Made by a program: the position numbers and the translations under genes. This document shows, in pieces, positions 16,181-23,754 of a stretch of 23,754 nt of DNA. Origin of the DNA: Rhizorhapis sp. SPR117 (GTDB lineage: Bacteria; Pseudomonadota; Alphaproteobacteria; Sphingomonadales; Sphingomonadaceae). The first letter of the stretch is position 1; the number at the start of each line of letters is the position of its first letter. The notes beneath the pieces are model-generated. The model was not told the DNA's origin. It made no database searches and worked only from the letters and a program-made list of their open reading frames with translations. The DNA lies in assembly GCF_021742065.1 (NCBI RefSeq), contig NZ_JAKKIE010000053.1, forward strand, positions 1-23,754, read 5' to 3'.

Positions 16181-18511
16181 TCAGGCTTCTGCCATTACTT
16201 TTGTTGGGTCTCCGTAAAGCGTCGTGCGGCGACGCAAGGGCCGTCCGGCCGCAGCAGCAGCGGCGCCAAGATCATCGACCGATAGCTCCTGCCCGTGCCC
16301 AGCGCCCGCTGCCCGGCTGATCGATTCGTTCATCAACACGCCGCCGAGGTCATTGACCCCTGCCGCCAGACAAGCCGCAGCTCCGTCGATGCCCAGTTTA
16401 ACCCACGACGCTTGGATCGACGAGATCGCACCGTTAAGCGCCAATCGACCGACCGCATGCATCAACACGGTTTCGCGCCATGTCGGGCCCATTCGTGCCT
16501 GTCCCCGCATGAATACCGGCGATTGCATGTGCACGAAGGGCAAGGGAACGAATTCCGTGAAACCGCCCGTGTCGAGCTGCAGGTCGCGGATCCTCAGGAT
16601 GTGCCTGGCCTGATGAACGGGGGCTTCAAGATGGCCGAACATTATCGTCGACGTGGTCCGCAGCCCAGTCTTGTGCGCGGTCCGCATGACCTCAAGCCAT
16701 TCTTCAGTATTGACCTTATCCGGGCAAATCAGTGCTCGCACCTCGTCGTCAAGAATTTCCGCAGCAGTTCCCGGCAAGGACCCCAGGCCTTCATCCTTCA
16801 AGCGTGCAAGATAGTCAGCGAGCGGCACGCCCAAAGTCTGTGCGCCCTGCCACACTTCCAGAGGAGAAAAGGCATGGACGTGCATCTCTGGCTGCGCCGA
16901 TTTCACGGCGCGCAAAATATCGACATAGGTGTCGCCGTTATACCGCGGATGAATGCCGCCTTGCAGACAGACTTCGGTCGCGCCCTTAGCCCATGCCTCC
17001 CGGACGCGTTCGGCAATTTCCTCGGTGGGCAGATTATACGGCTTGTCTCTTGTCCCTGCCTTGGTCGAAGTCTTGGAGAAAGCGCAGAAGCTGCAGCTGA
17101 ATGTGCAGATATTGGTATAGTTGATATTCCGATTGACCACATAAGTGACCACGTCACCGCACACGCGCTTTCGCACCTCATCGGCCGCCTCCACGACTGC
17201 GGCCGCATCGGGACCGCGAGCGACAAGCATGCTGACAACCTCTGGTTCGGACAATGTCTGACCGGAAACAGCTCGCGCGATCGCCCGGTCGACTTGCATA
17301 GAGGCCAGGATAGCGGGCGTCTGCCCCCCCAACGGAGCGCGAGGAGAACCGGGAACCGGGCGGGTCTCCCCGGGGCTCCATCCCCCCTCCCGTCCCAAGC
17401 TTTCGCCATCGGAGAGTCTGAGCACCGGTCCGCGCATCTTCGGATCGAGCCAGATTGAGGGATTTGCGGCATAGCGGGGATAGATCGTCAGTCGTTCGGT
17501 CAATACCCGCCCCGCTGTCATACATTCTTCGGCAAGGCTATCAATCTCGGGCCATGGTGCCTCCGGATTGACGTGATCGATAGTGACCGGTGAGATACCG
17601 CCCCAATCATCAAGACCTGCAGCAATCATTCCGGCAGTTTGCCCCGCATTGAGGTTGGGCGGCGCCTGGACGCCGACTTCGCTTCCCAGTACGAGACGTG
17701 CTGCGGCAATCGTCCATAGCAATTCGTCGGCCGAAGGCTCGCTCGCATTCGCCATGCGCGTCCCTGCCTTGGCGCGAAAATTCTGGATGATCACTTCCTG
17801 AATGTGGCCGTAACGTCTATGAAGGTCACGAATTGCAAACAACGCCTCCAGCCGCTCAAGCCGCGTTTCCCCGATGCCTATCAGGATCCCGGTGGTAAAC
17901 GGTACGCGCGCTTCGCCAGCTGCGGCGATTGATGCCAGGCGCACTTGCGGAAGCTTGTCCGGCGAGCCGTGATGCGGCTGGCCCTTTTGGCAAAGCCGCT
18001 CGGACGTGCTTTCCAGCATTAAGCCCATCGAGGCGGATACCGGGCGCAAGCGCGCATAGTCGTCTGCGGTTAGAACCCCTGCGTTGATGTGCGGAAGAAG
18101 CCCTGTTTCCGTCACTATCCGGCCGGCAACATGCTCTACGAAGTCGATTGTCGAGGCAAACCCGAGAGCATCAAGCTCCTTGCGCGCTGCGGCATAGCGC
18201 AGTTCGGGCTTGTCTCCCAGCGTCAGCAAGGCTTCCTTGCATCCCTGGGCCGCGCCCTGGCGCGCAATCCCGAGCACTTCTTCAACCGGCATGTAAGCAG
18301 ACACAAGGCGGCTAGGAGCCTTGGCGAATGTACAATATGCGCAAACGTCCCGGCAAAGCTGGGTCAATGGCAGAAAGACCTTACGCGAATATGTCAGCAA
18401 GCGTTTTCCGCTCGCATCGCGCATCGCCGACGCTGTCCTACCGAGCTCCTCAGCAGACCCAGCCAGCAAACATTCGATAAGGTCGCGATCGACAGGGGCA
18501 AGATCACTCAT
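16181..18511 (-). CDS. fbiC: FO synthase, fused CofG-CofH (FbiC)
   Basis: The product (776 residues) makes FO (7,8-didemethyl-8-hydroxy-5-deazariboflavin), the light-absorbing part of coenzyme F420, from tyrosine and a ribityl-pyrimidine precursor. Two radical SAM domains are fused. The CofG half has C53-x3-C57-x2-C60 (CRDVCAYC). The CofH half has C469-x3-C473-x2-C476 (CTFSCSFC) after a linker of about 60 residues. Further CofH signatures are CLQGGIHPRYNGDTYVDILR (515-534), HAFSPLEV and GSLPGTAAEILDDEVR. At 776 residues it is somewhat shorter than the actinobacterial fused enzyme. Start ATG 18511 has no strong binding site. It lies 101 bases after the fno gene on the same strand, probably as one transcript. 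Confidence 0.93.
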   Translation of the reverse strand: MSDLAPVDRDLIECLLAGSAEELGRTASAMRDASGKRLLTYSRKVFLPLTQLCRDVCAYCTFAKAPSRLVSAYMPVEEVLGIARQGAAQGCKEALLTLGDKPELRYAAARKELDALGFASTIDFVEHVAGRIVTETGLLPHINAGVLTADDYARLRPVSASMGLMLESTSERLCQKGQPHHGSPDKLPQVRLASIAAAGEARVPFTTGILIGIGETRLERLEALFAIRDLHRRYGHIQEVIIQNFRAKAGTRMANASEPSADELLWTIAAARLVLGSEVGVQAPPNLNAGQTAGMIAAGLDDWGGISPVTIDHVNPEAPWPEIDSLAEECMTAGRVLTERLTIYPRYAANPSIWLDPKMRGPVLRLSDGESLGREGGWSPGETRPVPGSPRAPLGGQTPAILASMQVDRAIARAVSGQTLSEPEVVSMLVARGPDAAAVVEAADEVRKRVCGDVVTYVVNRNINYTNICTFSCSFCAFSKTSTKAGTRDKPYNLPTEEIAERVREAWAKGATEVCLQGGIHPRYNGDTYVDILRAVKSAQPEMHVHAFSPLEVWQGAQTLGVPLADYLARLKDEGLGSLPGTAAEILDDEVRALICPDKVNTEEWLEVMRTAHKTGLRTTSTIMFGHLEAPVHQARHILRIRDLQLDTGGFTEFVPLPFVHMQSPVFMRGQARMGPTWRETVLMHAVGRLALNGAISSIQASWVKLGIDGAAACLAAGVNDLGGVLMNESISRAAGAGHGQELSVDDLGAAAAAAGRPLRRRTTLYGDPTKVMAEA

Positions 18512-18612
18512 ATAACAAATCCCAAAAAAGGCAGCGGCATGAGACCGATCATCATCACCGCAACAATTTAGCCCCCCGACATGACGCCGCCAGAAAAGTG
18601 ACGCGTACAGCT

Positions 18613-19278
18613 TCAGGTCTTCGGAGCCTCGAACTTGCCGGTAACGACAATCCCAGCCTGGCCCAGCTTGTAGCGTCGATTGAGCTGAATCAGGACTGAA
18701 GTCATCGCTTCGGCGGCGGCAGAGTTGGCCAGCGGCCCAACATGCCAGCCGCGCAGGCCGATTTCCGCAAGCAACGCGCGGACAACCTCCACGGCTTCAG
18801 CGTCATCGCCCGCGATTAGCACGTCGGCGTTGATATCGCCACCCCTGGCCAACTTCTCGGCGCCGACATTCTGTAACGCCGAAACGACTCGTACACCCTC
18901 GCCAAGGATCGCGGCACCATCGACCACGGCCGATCCGGATGCCGGCAATTGCACCCTGCCTACTGCGGGCGGCTTGAGAGGCACCGTAGCATCGACCACG
19001 ATCTTGCCCTGAACAGCATCGCGAACTTGCGCCAGCGTGTCGGCATGCGCGGCATACGGTACGGTAACAAAGCAGATGTCAGCGGCCGCTGCCGCCTCCG
19101 CAAGACCGAGACCACCCACTTTGGCATCAGGAAACTCCTCGGACAACAAAGCCGCTGCTGCGGCAGCCTTCGCGGGATCGCGCGAACCGATCCAGACTTC
19201 ACGACCGATTGCCGAAAGCCGCCGAACCAAGGCACCGCCGAGATCGCCCGTGCCACCCAAAACTGCATATATCGTCAT
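18613..19278 (-). CDS. fno: F420-dependent NADP oxidoreductase
   Basis: The product (221 residues) transfers hydride between NADP(H) and the deazaflavin cofactor. In an aerobe it would reduce F420 (or FO) with NADPH for use by F420-dependent enzymes, as NpdG does in actinobacterial picrate degraders. The N-terminal GGTGDLGG (8-15) is the dinucleotide loop, and GSRDPAK (31-37) supplies the Ser, Arg and Lys that contact the NADP 2'-phosphate. The C-terminal part has the NSAAAEAMTSVLIQLNRRY helix of the family. The ATG at 19278 is chosen because GGAG lies nine bases upstream. It is divergent from the LLM gene and upstream of fbiC, which makes a compact F420 unit. Confidence 0.9.
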   Translation of the reverse strand: MTIYAVLGGTGDLGGALVRRLSAIGREVWIGSRDPAKAAAAAALLSEEFPDAKVGGLGLAEAAAAADICFVTVPYAAHADTLAQVRDAVQGKIVVDATVPLKPPAVGRVQLPASGSAVVDGAAILGEGVRVVSALQNVGAEKLARGGDINADVLIAGDDAEAVEVVRALLAEIGLRGWHVGPLANSAAAEAMTSVLIQLNRRYKLGQAGIVVTGKFEAPKT

Positions 19279-19331
19279 CGCAACGTTCTCCGACCGCCAA
19301 AGCAAACCATATATTCTCTTATCGCAAGGCG

Positions 19332-19359
19332 ATTGTATGACAACCCCTCTGCATTACAA
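19332..19359 (-). promoter_or_regulatory. Probable sigma70 promoter for fno-fbiC
   Basis: On the minus strand TTGTAA (plus 19354-19359) and TACAAT (plus 19332-19337) are 16 bases apart, about 55 bases before the fno start. The operator candidate at 19364-19377 lies immediately upstream of the -35. Confidence 0.5.
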
Positions 19360-19363
19360 TTTT

Positions 19364-19377
19364 ATCTAATGTTCGTT
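19364..19377. promoter_or_regulatory. Operator candidate, site C, in fno/LLM divergent region
   Basis: ATCTAATGTTCGTT matches 12 of 14 bases of the palindromic site at 20721-20734 and keeps the same TAATRTTCG core. It lies between the fno and LLM genes, next to the fno -35 box, where one repressor could act on both directions. Confidence 0.5.
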
Positions 19378-19465
19378 AAAAAAAATTGCCTGAGCCTGAT
19401 TGAAATCACGCTCTGAGGTCGGTACAGATGAAGCGTCGCGGCAGTAGCGGCATCAAGGAGAATCG

Positions 19466-20503
19466 ATGAAAGTCGGGCTTTTCATAGGGTATTCGGGCGC
19501 GCAAATGGCTTTGCCGATCCGAAGGATTCAACGCGCCGAGGAACTCGGGTTCGATTCGGTCTGGACCGCCGAGAGCTACGGGTCAGACGATATGACGCCC
19601 TTGGCTCATATCGGAGCCCTAACCAAAAAAATCAAACTCGCGACCGGGGTGTGCCAGCTTGCCGCGCGCACCCCATCCAATCTCGCGATGTGTGCCCAAA
19701 CGATCGACGGCATGTCCGGCAAAGGCCGGATGATTCTCGGCCTTGGCGTGTCTGGTCCCCAAATCGTAGAGGGCTGGTACGGGCAGCCGTGGGGCAAGCC
19801 GGCGAACCGTATTCGAGATACGGTTGAGATCGTCCGAAAAATTCTGGGGCGCGAAGGGTCCGTCACGCACGATGGCAACGAGATATCCTTGCCTTACAAC
19901 GGGCCGGGCGCCACGGGATTGGGCAAGCCCCTGAAGAGCATCCTTCATGGCAACCCGGACATTCCGATCATGCTGGGCACATCGACCAAGGAAAACATAA
20001 AGCTCACTGCGGAAATTGCCGACGGCTGGGTATCGATGAGTTGGCACCCAAACGCTCTCGAACGTTTCAAACCTTATCTCGAGGAAGGGTTCGCGCGTCG
20101 CGCCGACAAACGGACGCTCAAGGATTTCCAGATCGCGGCGATCGTCGATACGTTCATTTCCGAAGACGTGGCATCAGCGATGAAGGCTGCCAAGGAACCG
20201 GTCGCGCTGTATGTCGGGGGCATGGGCGCCAAATCGAAGAACTACCACAAGGACAAGATGGTAGACGCAGGCTTCGGCGAAGCGGCCGAGCGCGTACAGG
20301 AGCTATTCCTCGCCGGTCACAAGGAAGAGGCGGCGCAAGCGGTACCAGACGAATATGTTGATCGCATCGCTCTCATCGGTTCCGAATCTCGTATCCGGCA
20401 AAAGTGGAAGGATTGGGAGGCCTCGGGCCTCGACACACTCGCCCTTGCGCTCCCCAACGATGAATCCGTCGAAGTCGTCGGCAAGATCTTGCGGGAATCG
20501 TAA
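19466..20503 (+). CDS. LLM-class F420-dependent oxidoreductase, Rv3520c-like
   Basis: The product (345 residues) is a luciferase-like TIM-barrel enzyme expected to use reduced F420 for hydride transfer. It starts MKVGLFIGYSGAQ and has AEELGFDSVWTAESYGSDDM, LSSR-like QLAARTPSNLAM, LGLGVSGPQIVEGWYGQPW and GKPLKSILHGNPDIPIMLG. This order of motifs is what I recall for the mycobacterial Rv3520c family, whose namesake lies in the cholesterol-degradation region. No flavin-specific motif suggests FMN use, and the neighbouring fno and fbiC genes support F420 or FO. ATG 19466 is preceded by AAGGAG. The substrate is unknown; reduction of an enone or dehydrogenation of an alcohol is possible. Confidence 0.88.
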   Translation: MKVGLFIGYSGAQMALPIRRIQRAEELGFDSVWTAESYGSDDMTPLAHIGALTKKIKLATGVCQLAARTPSNLAMCAQTIDGMSGKGRMILGLGVSGPQIVEGWYGQPWGKPANRIRDTVEIVRKILGREGSVTHDGNEISLPYNGPGATGLGKPLKSILHGNPDIPIMLGTSTKENIKLTAEIADGWVSMSWHPNALERFKPYLEEGFARRADKRTLKDFQIAAIVDTFISEDVASAMKAAKEPVALYVGGMGAKSKNYHKDKMVDAGFGEAAERVQELFLAGHKEEAAQAVPDEYVDRIALIGSESRIRQKWKDWEASGLDTLALALPNDESVEVVGKILRES

Positions 20504-20701
20504 TCACCTTTGATACAGACAGGCGGGGTTGCTTGGCATATTGCTACGGCCACCCTGCCCCGTTGGTTCATTTCCCCGGCCGAATGGCAATGATTTGGGC
20601 GACGACAAGTGCTGCGCGGCTATCTTGCGTCCACTAATTCGCGAACGCATACGGTTGGAAGGTCCCCACCGCGCAGTGCCGGTCGGAACGAAAAATGCAT
20701 G

Positions 20702-20729
20702 TTGACGCGCCAGTTTAGTTAACTAATAT
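20702..20729 (+). promoter_or_regulatory. Sigma70 promoter before the broken ligase
   Basis: TTGACG (20702-20707) and TAATAT (20724-20729) are 16 bases apart, each with five of six consensus positions. The -10 lies inside the palindrome at 20721-20734, about 33 bases before the GTG start. Confidence 0.6.
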
Positions 20730-20734
20730 TCGTT
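20721..20734. promoter_or_regulatory. Operator candidate, site B, over -10 box
   Basis: AACTAATATTCGTT is a palindrome in six of seven base pairs and covers the -10 element, the classic position for a repressor site. It is the best member of a group of three sites in the window (with 10722-10735 and 19364-19377). Confidence 0.55.
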
Positions 20735-20761
20735 CAAAATGTATAACTGCGAGGATGCGGC

Positions 20762-21765
20762 GTGAGGGAAAAACACCAGTTGGCCTCGGCCATCGAGGAC
20801 TATTTACGCCGCGATCTCTGGCTGGAAACTGCCGAATTCAAGGGGCAGCGGCGGAAGACTGGCGAGCTGGCGGCGCACGCTGATGCGATCGAACAGATGC
20901 TTCAATCCGCGGGCTTGCCGACTGACGTAGCAGTTGGAGCCGTTGCTCGCAATCGGATGGGCAATGTGATTGCGGTTTCTAGTCTACTTACCAACAGCCG
21001 CAGCGTCACGAAGATATATTCCCGGCAATGGTACGCATGATCCTTGAACGCGACATTCCCAGGGAATCCCTGTCAAGCCTGAAGGCGGTATATGGCGGTT
21101 CTGGTGAATTGGAGGAGGAGTTGCAACAGCGCTTTGAAGACCGATACGGCGTACCGCTCCATTGGGGATACGGCGCCACCGAATTCGGCGGCAGTCTTGT
21201 CAGTTGGTCCGAAGCCCTGCGCAACCACGACGGGAAAGTGAAGCCCGGCAGCTCGGGATGTGTTCTGCCAGGTCTGTCTGCACGCATCACCGACCCGGAA
21301 AACGAGACCGTCCTCGGACCCAATGAAAAGGGTCGCCTGGAAGCACTCGTACCCACGATGGGCGACGATTGGATCGCGACCAACGATCTCGCTTCGATCG
21401 ACAAGGACGGCTTTGTCTATATTTACGGTCGAATGGACGGGGCCATCAACCGCGGAGGATTCAAGATCCATCCCGAAGCGATCGCCACGGCGCTGCGCGC
21501 CCACCCTGCCATGTGTGATGCGGCCGCCTTTGGCGGCAAAGATAGTCGCCTGGGCCAAATTCCACTGGCGGCGATAGAACTTATCGACGGTATGCCCGCT
21601 CCCGAAACCGACGAACTGATGAACATGCTCCGCGAAAAGCTGCCTGCCCAATCGATTCCGATCAGGATTGAAAGGCTTGACGCGCTGCCCCGTACGCCGT
21701 CGCTCAAGGTCGATCTCGCGCTGCTTCGAGAAGTCTGTCTCCAGCCTGCAGTCGTCGCGAACTGA
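20762..21765 (+). pseudogene. Acyl-CoA ligase with internal deletion and frameshift
   Basis: Two frames together make a damaged paralogue of the ligase at 1680-3176. The first (20762-21040, GTG start) aligns with about residues 30-92 of that protein (EFKGQRRKTG..., LPTDVAVGAVARNRMGN). The second, in another frame, resumes at about residue 250 with EDIFPAMVRMILERDIPRES and continues through HWGYGATEFGG, TNDLAS, GRMDGAINRGGFK and the C-terminal PRTPSLKVDL. Some 157 residues are missing, including the SGTTG phosphate loop, and the join near 21000-21015 is out of frame. The C-terminal half alone (21028-21765) could be translated but cannot bind ATP normally. It retains a good promoter and operator, so the loss looks recent. 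Confidence 0.83.
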
Positions 21766-21896
21766 TTGCGCCAGCTCGCTTCGCCGCATCCTGATCCATT
21801 CCCGGCCAGCTACCCGGCCTTTGCAAGAGTTGTTTCGTTCCTGACCCGCAAGCGCCGACCCGGCATTAACCCCCGTTCCTCTACGGAGTGATCAAG

Positions 21897-23210
21897 ATGA
21901 CACCAAAGAGCGCGCGGACTCCTCCTCCGGGCCATGTCGTTGACGAAGCGCTGGGCGACACAGGCCGTGCTCCGTGGGGGCTGGTTTTTTTTCTTGTCCT
22001 TATCGCCGTCCTCAACACCCTTGACCGGCTGTTGCCGGGCACACTGGCCGAACCGATCCGTAAAGATCTTGGGCTGTCTGACACGGCGCTTGGTATCATA
22101 AACGGCTATGGCTTCCTGCTCGTCTACGGAATCGCAGCCATCCCGATCTCCAAGCTTGCCGACCGTGGCAAGTACGTATCCGTCATAACTATTTCGCTCG
22201 GCGTGTGGAGCTGTATGACGGCCTTGGCCAGCATAACGCGCACCGGTTGGCAATTCGGCATCACACGGGTAGGCGTCGCGCTCGGGGAAGCCGGGGCCTC
22301 GCCGGCGACCCATGCTTTCATTTCGCACAGCTTTCCGCCGCATTTACGGGCCAGGGCAATGTCGACATGGGCGCTCAGCGGACCGGTAGGCGTTATGCTC
22401 GGGCTCATAATCGGCGCCTATGTTGGCTCTGAACTGGGTTGGCGGGCCACATTCGCGTTGATGGGCTTGGTCGGTATCGTGCTGACCCCGATCGCGGCTA
22501 TTGTTCTCGGCAAGTATGCGCGCCGAGCACATGTTGGTGGTTTGGTCGAACAACAGTCGGGGCGGTGGACCGACCTTTTCAGGACGCGAAGCGGGGCTTT
22601 GATCGTGCTGGCAGCCTCGATGATCAGTACAGGCATCTACGCGAACGTGGCCTTCAATCCGGCGTTCCTGATGCGGGCACACGGGCTTTCAGTGGCCCAA
22701 GCAGGCATACAGCTCGGCCTTGTTACCGGGTTGGGTGGCATTCCGATCGTGCTTGCGGCGGGCTGGATCGCAGATGTGGCCGCGCGCAAGGATGCCCGCT
22801 GGACGCTGAGGATCTTGGCGGGGGTCATGATGATGAGCGTTCCGGTACTTGTCGCGGCTTACTTGGTTGACAATGCGATTGTCGCGGTGGTGCTGCTGGG
22901 AATAGGAGCGGCTGGCATCAGCAGCTATATTCCCCTCACCGTTCTGGCGCTCTATCGTTTGGTTCCGGTCAGTGCGCGAGCACGGACTTCGGCAACCTTA
23001 TTGTTGGTCAATGCCTGCTTCGGCGGGTTTGGACCGCTGCTCGTCGGCATGACGAGTGACGCACTTAGCGGTTCACTGGGCGACCAGGGGCTGCGCTACG
23101 CGATGCTGGTGGTGCCGTCGCTCGCTCTTCTCGGAACGTTGCTCTATCTAATGGCATCCGTTACATATCGCGCCGACATCGCGCGAATGTTACCCAAATT
23201 CTCACACTAA
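21897..23210 (+). CDS. MFS transporter, Spinster-like
   Basis: The product (437 residues) is an inner-membrane porter with a charged N-terminal tail and about twelve helices, starting LVFFLVLIAVLNTLDRLLPG. The segment LAEPIRKDLGLSDTALGIINGYGFLLVYGIAAIPISKLADRGKY is the N-terminal pattern of Spinster-type MFS proteins common in sphingomonads, here read in overlapping pieces of helices 1 to 3 and motif A. GEAGASPATHAFISHSFPP is the helix 4-5 motif of the same group. Likely substrates are hydrophobic or amphipathic acids. ATG 21897 has GGAG eight bases upstream; a GTG at 21888 overlaps that site and is less likely. An SDR gene follows after 11 bases, so the two were cotranscribed. Confidence 0.85.
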   Translation: MTPKSARTPPPGHVVDEALGDTGRAPWGLVFFLVLIAVLNTLDRLLPGTLAEPIRKDLGLSDTALGIINGYGFLLVYGIAAIPISKLADRGKYVSVITISLGVWSCMTALASITRTGWQFGITRVGVALGEAGASPATHAFISHSFPPHLRARAMSTWALSGPVGVMLGLIIGAYVGSELGWRATFALMGLVGIVLTPIAAIVLGKYARRAHVGGLVEQQSGRWTDLFRTRSGALIVLAASMISTGIYANVAFNPAFLMRAHGLSVAQAGIQLGLVTGLGGIPIVLAAGWIADVAARKDARWTLRILAGVMMMSVPVLVAAYLVDNAIVAVVLLGIGAAGISSYIPLTVLALYRLVPVSARARTSATLLLVNACFGGFGPLLVGMTSDALSGSLGDQGLRYAMLVVPSLALLGTLLYLMASVTYRADIARMLPKFSH

Positions 23211-23221
23211 AGGACTAGCCA

Positions 23222-23710
23222 ATGTCAGACTTCCCGGATTACCGCGACCATTATGGACAATGGGCACTTGTTGTGGGGGGCTCGGAAGGTCTGGGTGAGG
23301 CGCTTGCCCGGGGCCTTGCCAGGCGACGCATGAACGTCGCGCTAGTGGCTAGAAACGCCGAAAAACTGGAAGCTGCAGCCTCCAGAATCGCTACCTATCA
23401 TGGTGTCGAAACACTCGCAATTCCGGCCGACCTGGCGCAGGCTGATGTGCTCGACCAGATTCTTGCATTGCTCGCCGGACGCGAGATCGGATTTCTCATC
23501 TACAATTGCGCCGCCGAAAATGGCGGCGAGTTCCTTGCGGAAGGCGTCGATAGCCATCTGGAAAACATCCAGGTCAACTGTGTTGCGCCCACGGTTCTAA
23601 CGCACCACTTTGCGCGCGAAATGGTTGCGCGAAAGCGCGGCGGCGTGGTGCTTTGCTCATCCATTGCCGGATTGCAGGGTATAAACGGCGGAGTAAAAAT
23701 GTACCACTGA
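23222..23710 (+). pseudogene. SDR-family dehydrogenase, truncated by IS
   Basis: The first 156 residues are a short-chain dehydrogenase: GGSEGLGEALA nucleotide loop, ARNAEKLEAAA second strand, NCAAEN in the place of NNAG, and CSSIAGLQGINGG carrying the catalytic serine. The YxxxK catalytic pair that should come next is missing, because the reading frame enters an insertion-sequence end at about 23689 and stops at TGA 23708-23710. The enzyme must be inactive in this copy. ATG 23222 is preceded by AAAGGA, directly after the MFS gene. Confidence 0.85.
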
Positions 23711-23754
23711 CGGGTCTTTTGGGGTCCGTTCATTTCGGAGTAAAAGTGTACCGG
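23689..23754. mobile_element. End of a second insertion sequence, rest outside window
   Basis: Two 17-base direct repeats, CGGAGTAAAAATGTACC (23689-23705) and CGGAGTAAAAGTGTACC (23736-23752), differ at one base and are 47 bases apart. They begin where the SDR gene loses its reading frame. Closely spaced repeats near the tip again fit an IS21-family end, but the sequence differs from the element at 1-76. The exact boundary is uncertain by a few bases because the first repeat may include target DNA. Confidence 0.55.

Noticed and set aside
1..23754. tRNA, rRNA or CRISPR array
   Set aside because: No cloverleaf-like or rRNA sequence and no regularly spaced repeats were noticed when reading both strands.

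Overview
The window looks like an accessory catabolic segment from a sphingomonad-type alphaproteobacterium. The DNA is GC-rich. The TonB-dependent receptor pieces have the DIIVTARRREENLQDVPVSI-type plug typical of that group, and the gene mix (single-component Rieske oxygenase, CoA-linked degradation enzymes, MFS porters, TauD-type dioxygenase) is what such bacteria carry in xenobiotic or terpenoid/steroid-like degradation islands. The taxon and the substrate are inferences.

Layout. Positions 1-76 hold the end of an insertion sequence (IS21-like) that has cut off a TonB-dependent receptor (77-964). After a 0.7 kb non-coding stretch comes a tight minus-strand operon, transcribed from about 8.4 kb down to 1.7 kb: SDR dehydrogenase, ACAD11-like acyl-CoA dehydrogenase, APH-fold kinase, Rieske oxygenase, crotonase-family protein, acyl-CoA ligase. 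A divergent GntR/FadR-type regulator (8477-9202) and an acetoacetate-decarboxylase-like protein (9293-10096) follow. Next come a 24-bp perfect inverted repeat and an orphan C-terminal end of a TonB receptor (about 10428-10709). A plus-strand unit encodes an MFS porter, a sulfotransferase-family protein and a DUF1214 protein (10807-14675). It ends in a terminator-like hairpin and is followed by a TauD/TfdA dioxygenase (14849-15775).

The most distinctive block is 16181-20503. It holds a fused FO synthase (FbiC, CofG+CofH), an F420:NADP oxidoreductase and, divergently, an LLM-class F420-dependent oxidoreductase resembling the Rv3520c family. Together they could supply the deazaflavin chromophore, reduce the cofactor with NADPH and use it on a substrate. 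The genes that turn FO into F420 (CofC, CofD, CofE) are not in the window. A second acyl-CoA ligase (20762-21765) has lost its middle third including the ATP-binding loop. A Spinster-like MFS porter (21897-23210) follows, then an SDR gene broken by a second, different IS end (23689 onward).

A palindrome of the form AMCTAATRTTCGKT recurs before the first MFS gene, in the fno/LLM divergent promoter region and over the -10 box of the broken ligase. This suggests one repressor, not encoded here, controls the F420 block together with transport and CoA activation. A working model is uptake by TonB receptor and MFS porters, CoA activation, oxidation by Rieske, SDR and ACAD enzymes with a kinase-assisted step, plus an F420-dependent hydride transfer, all bounded by IS-mediated breakage.
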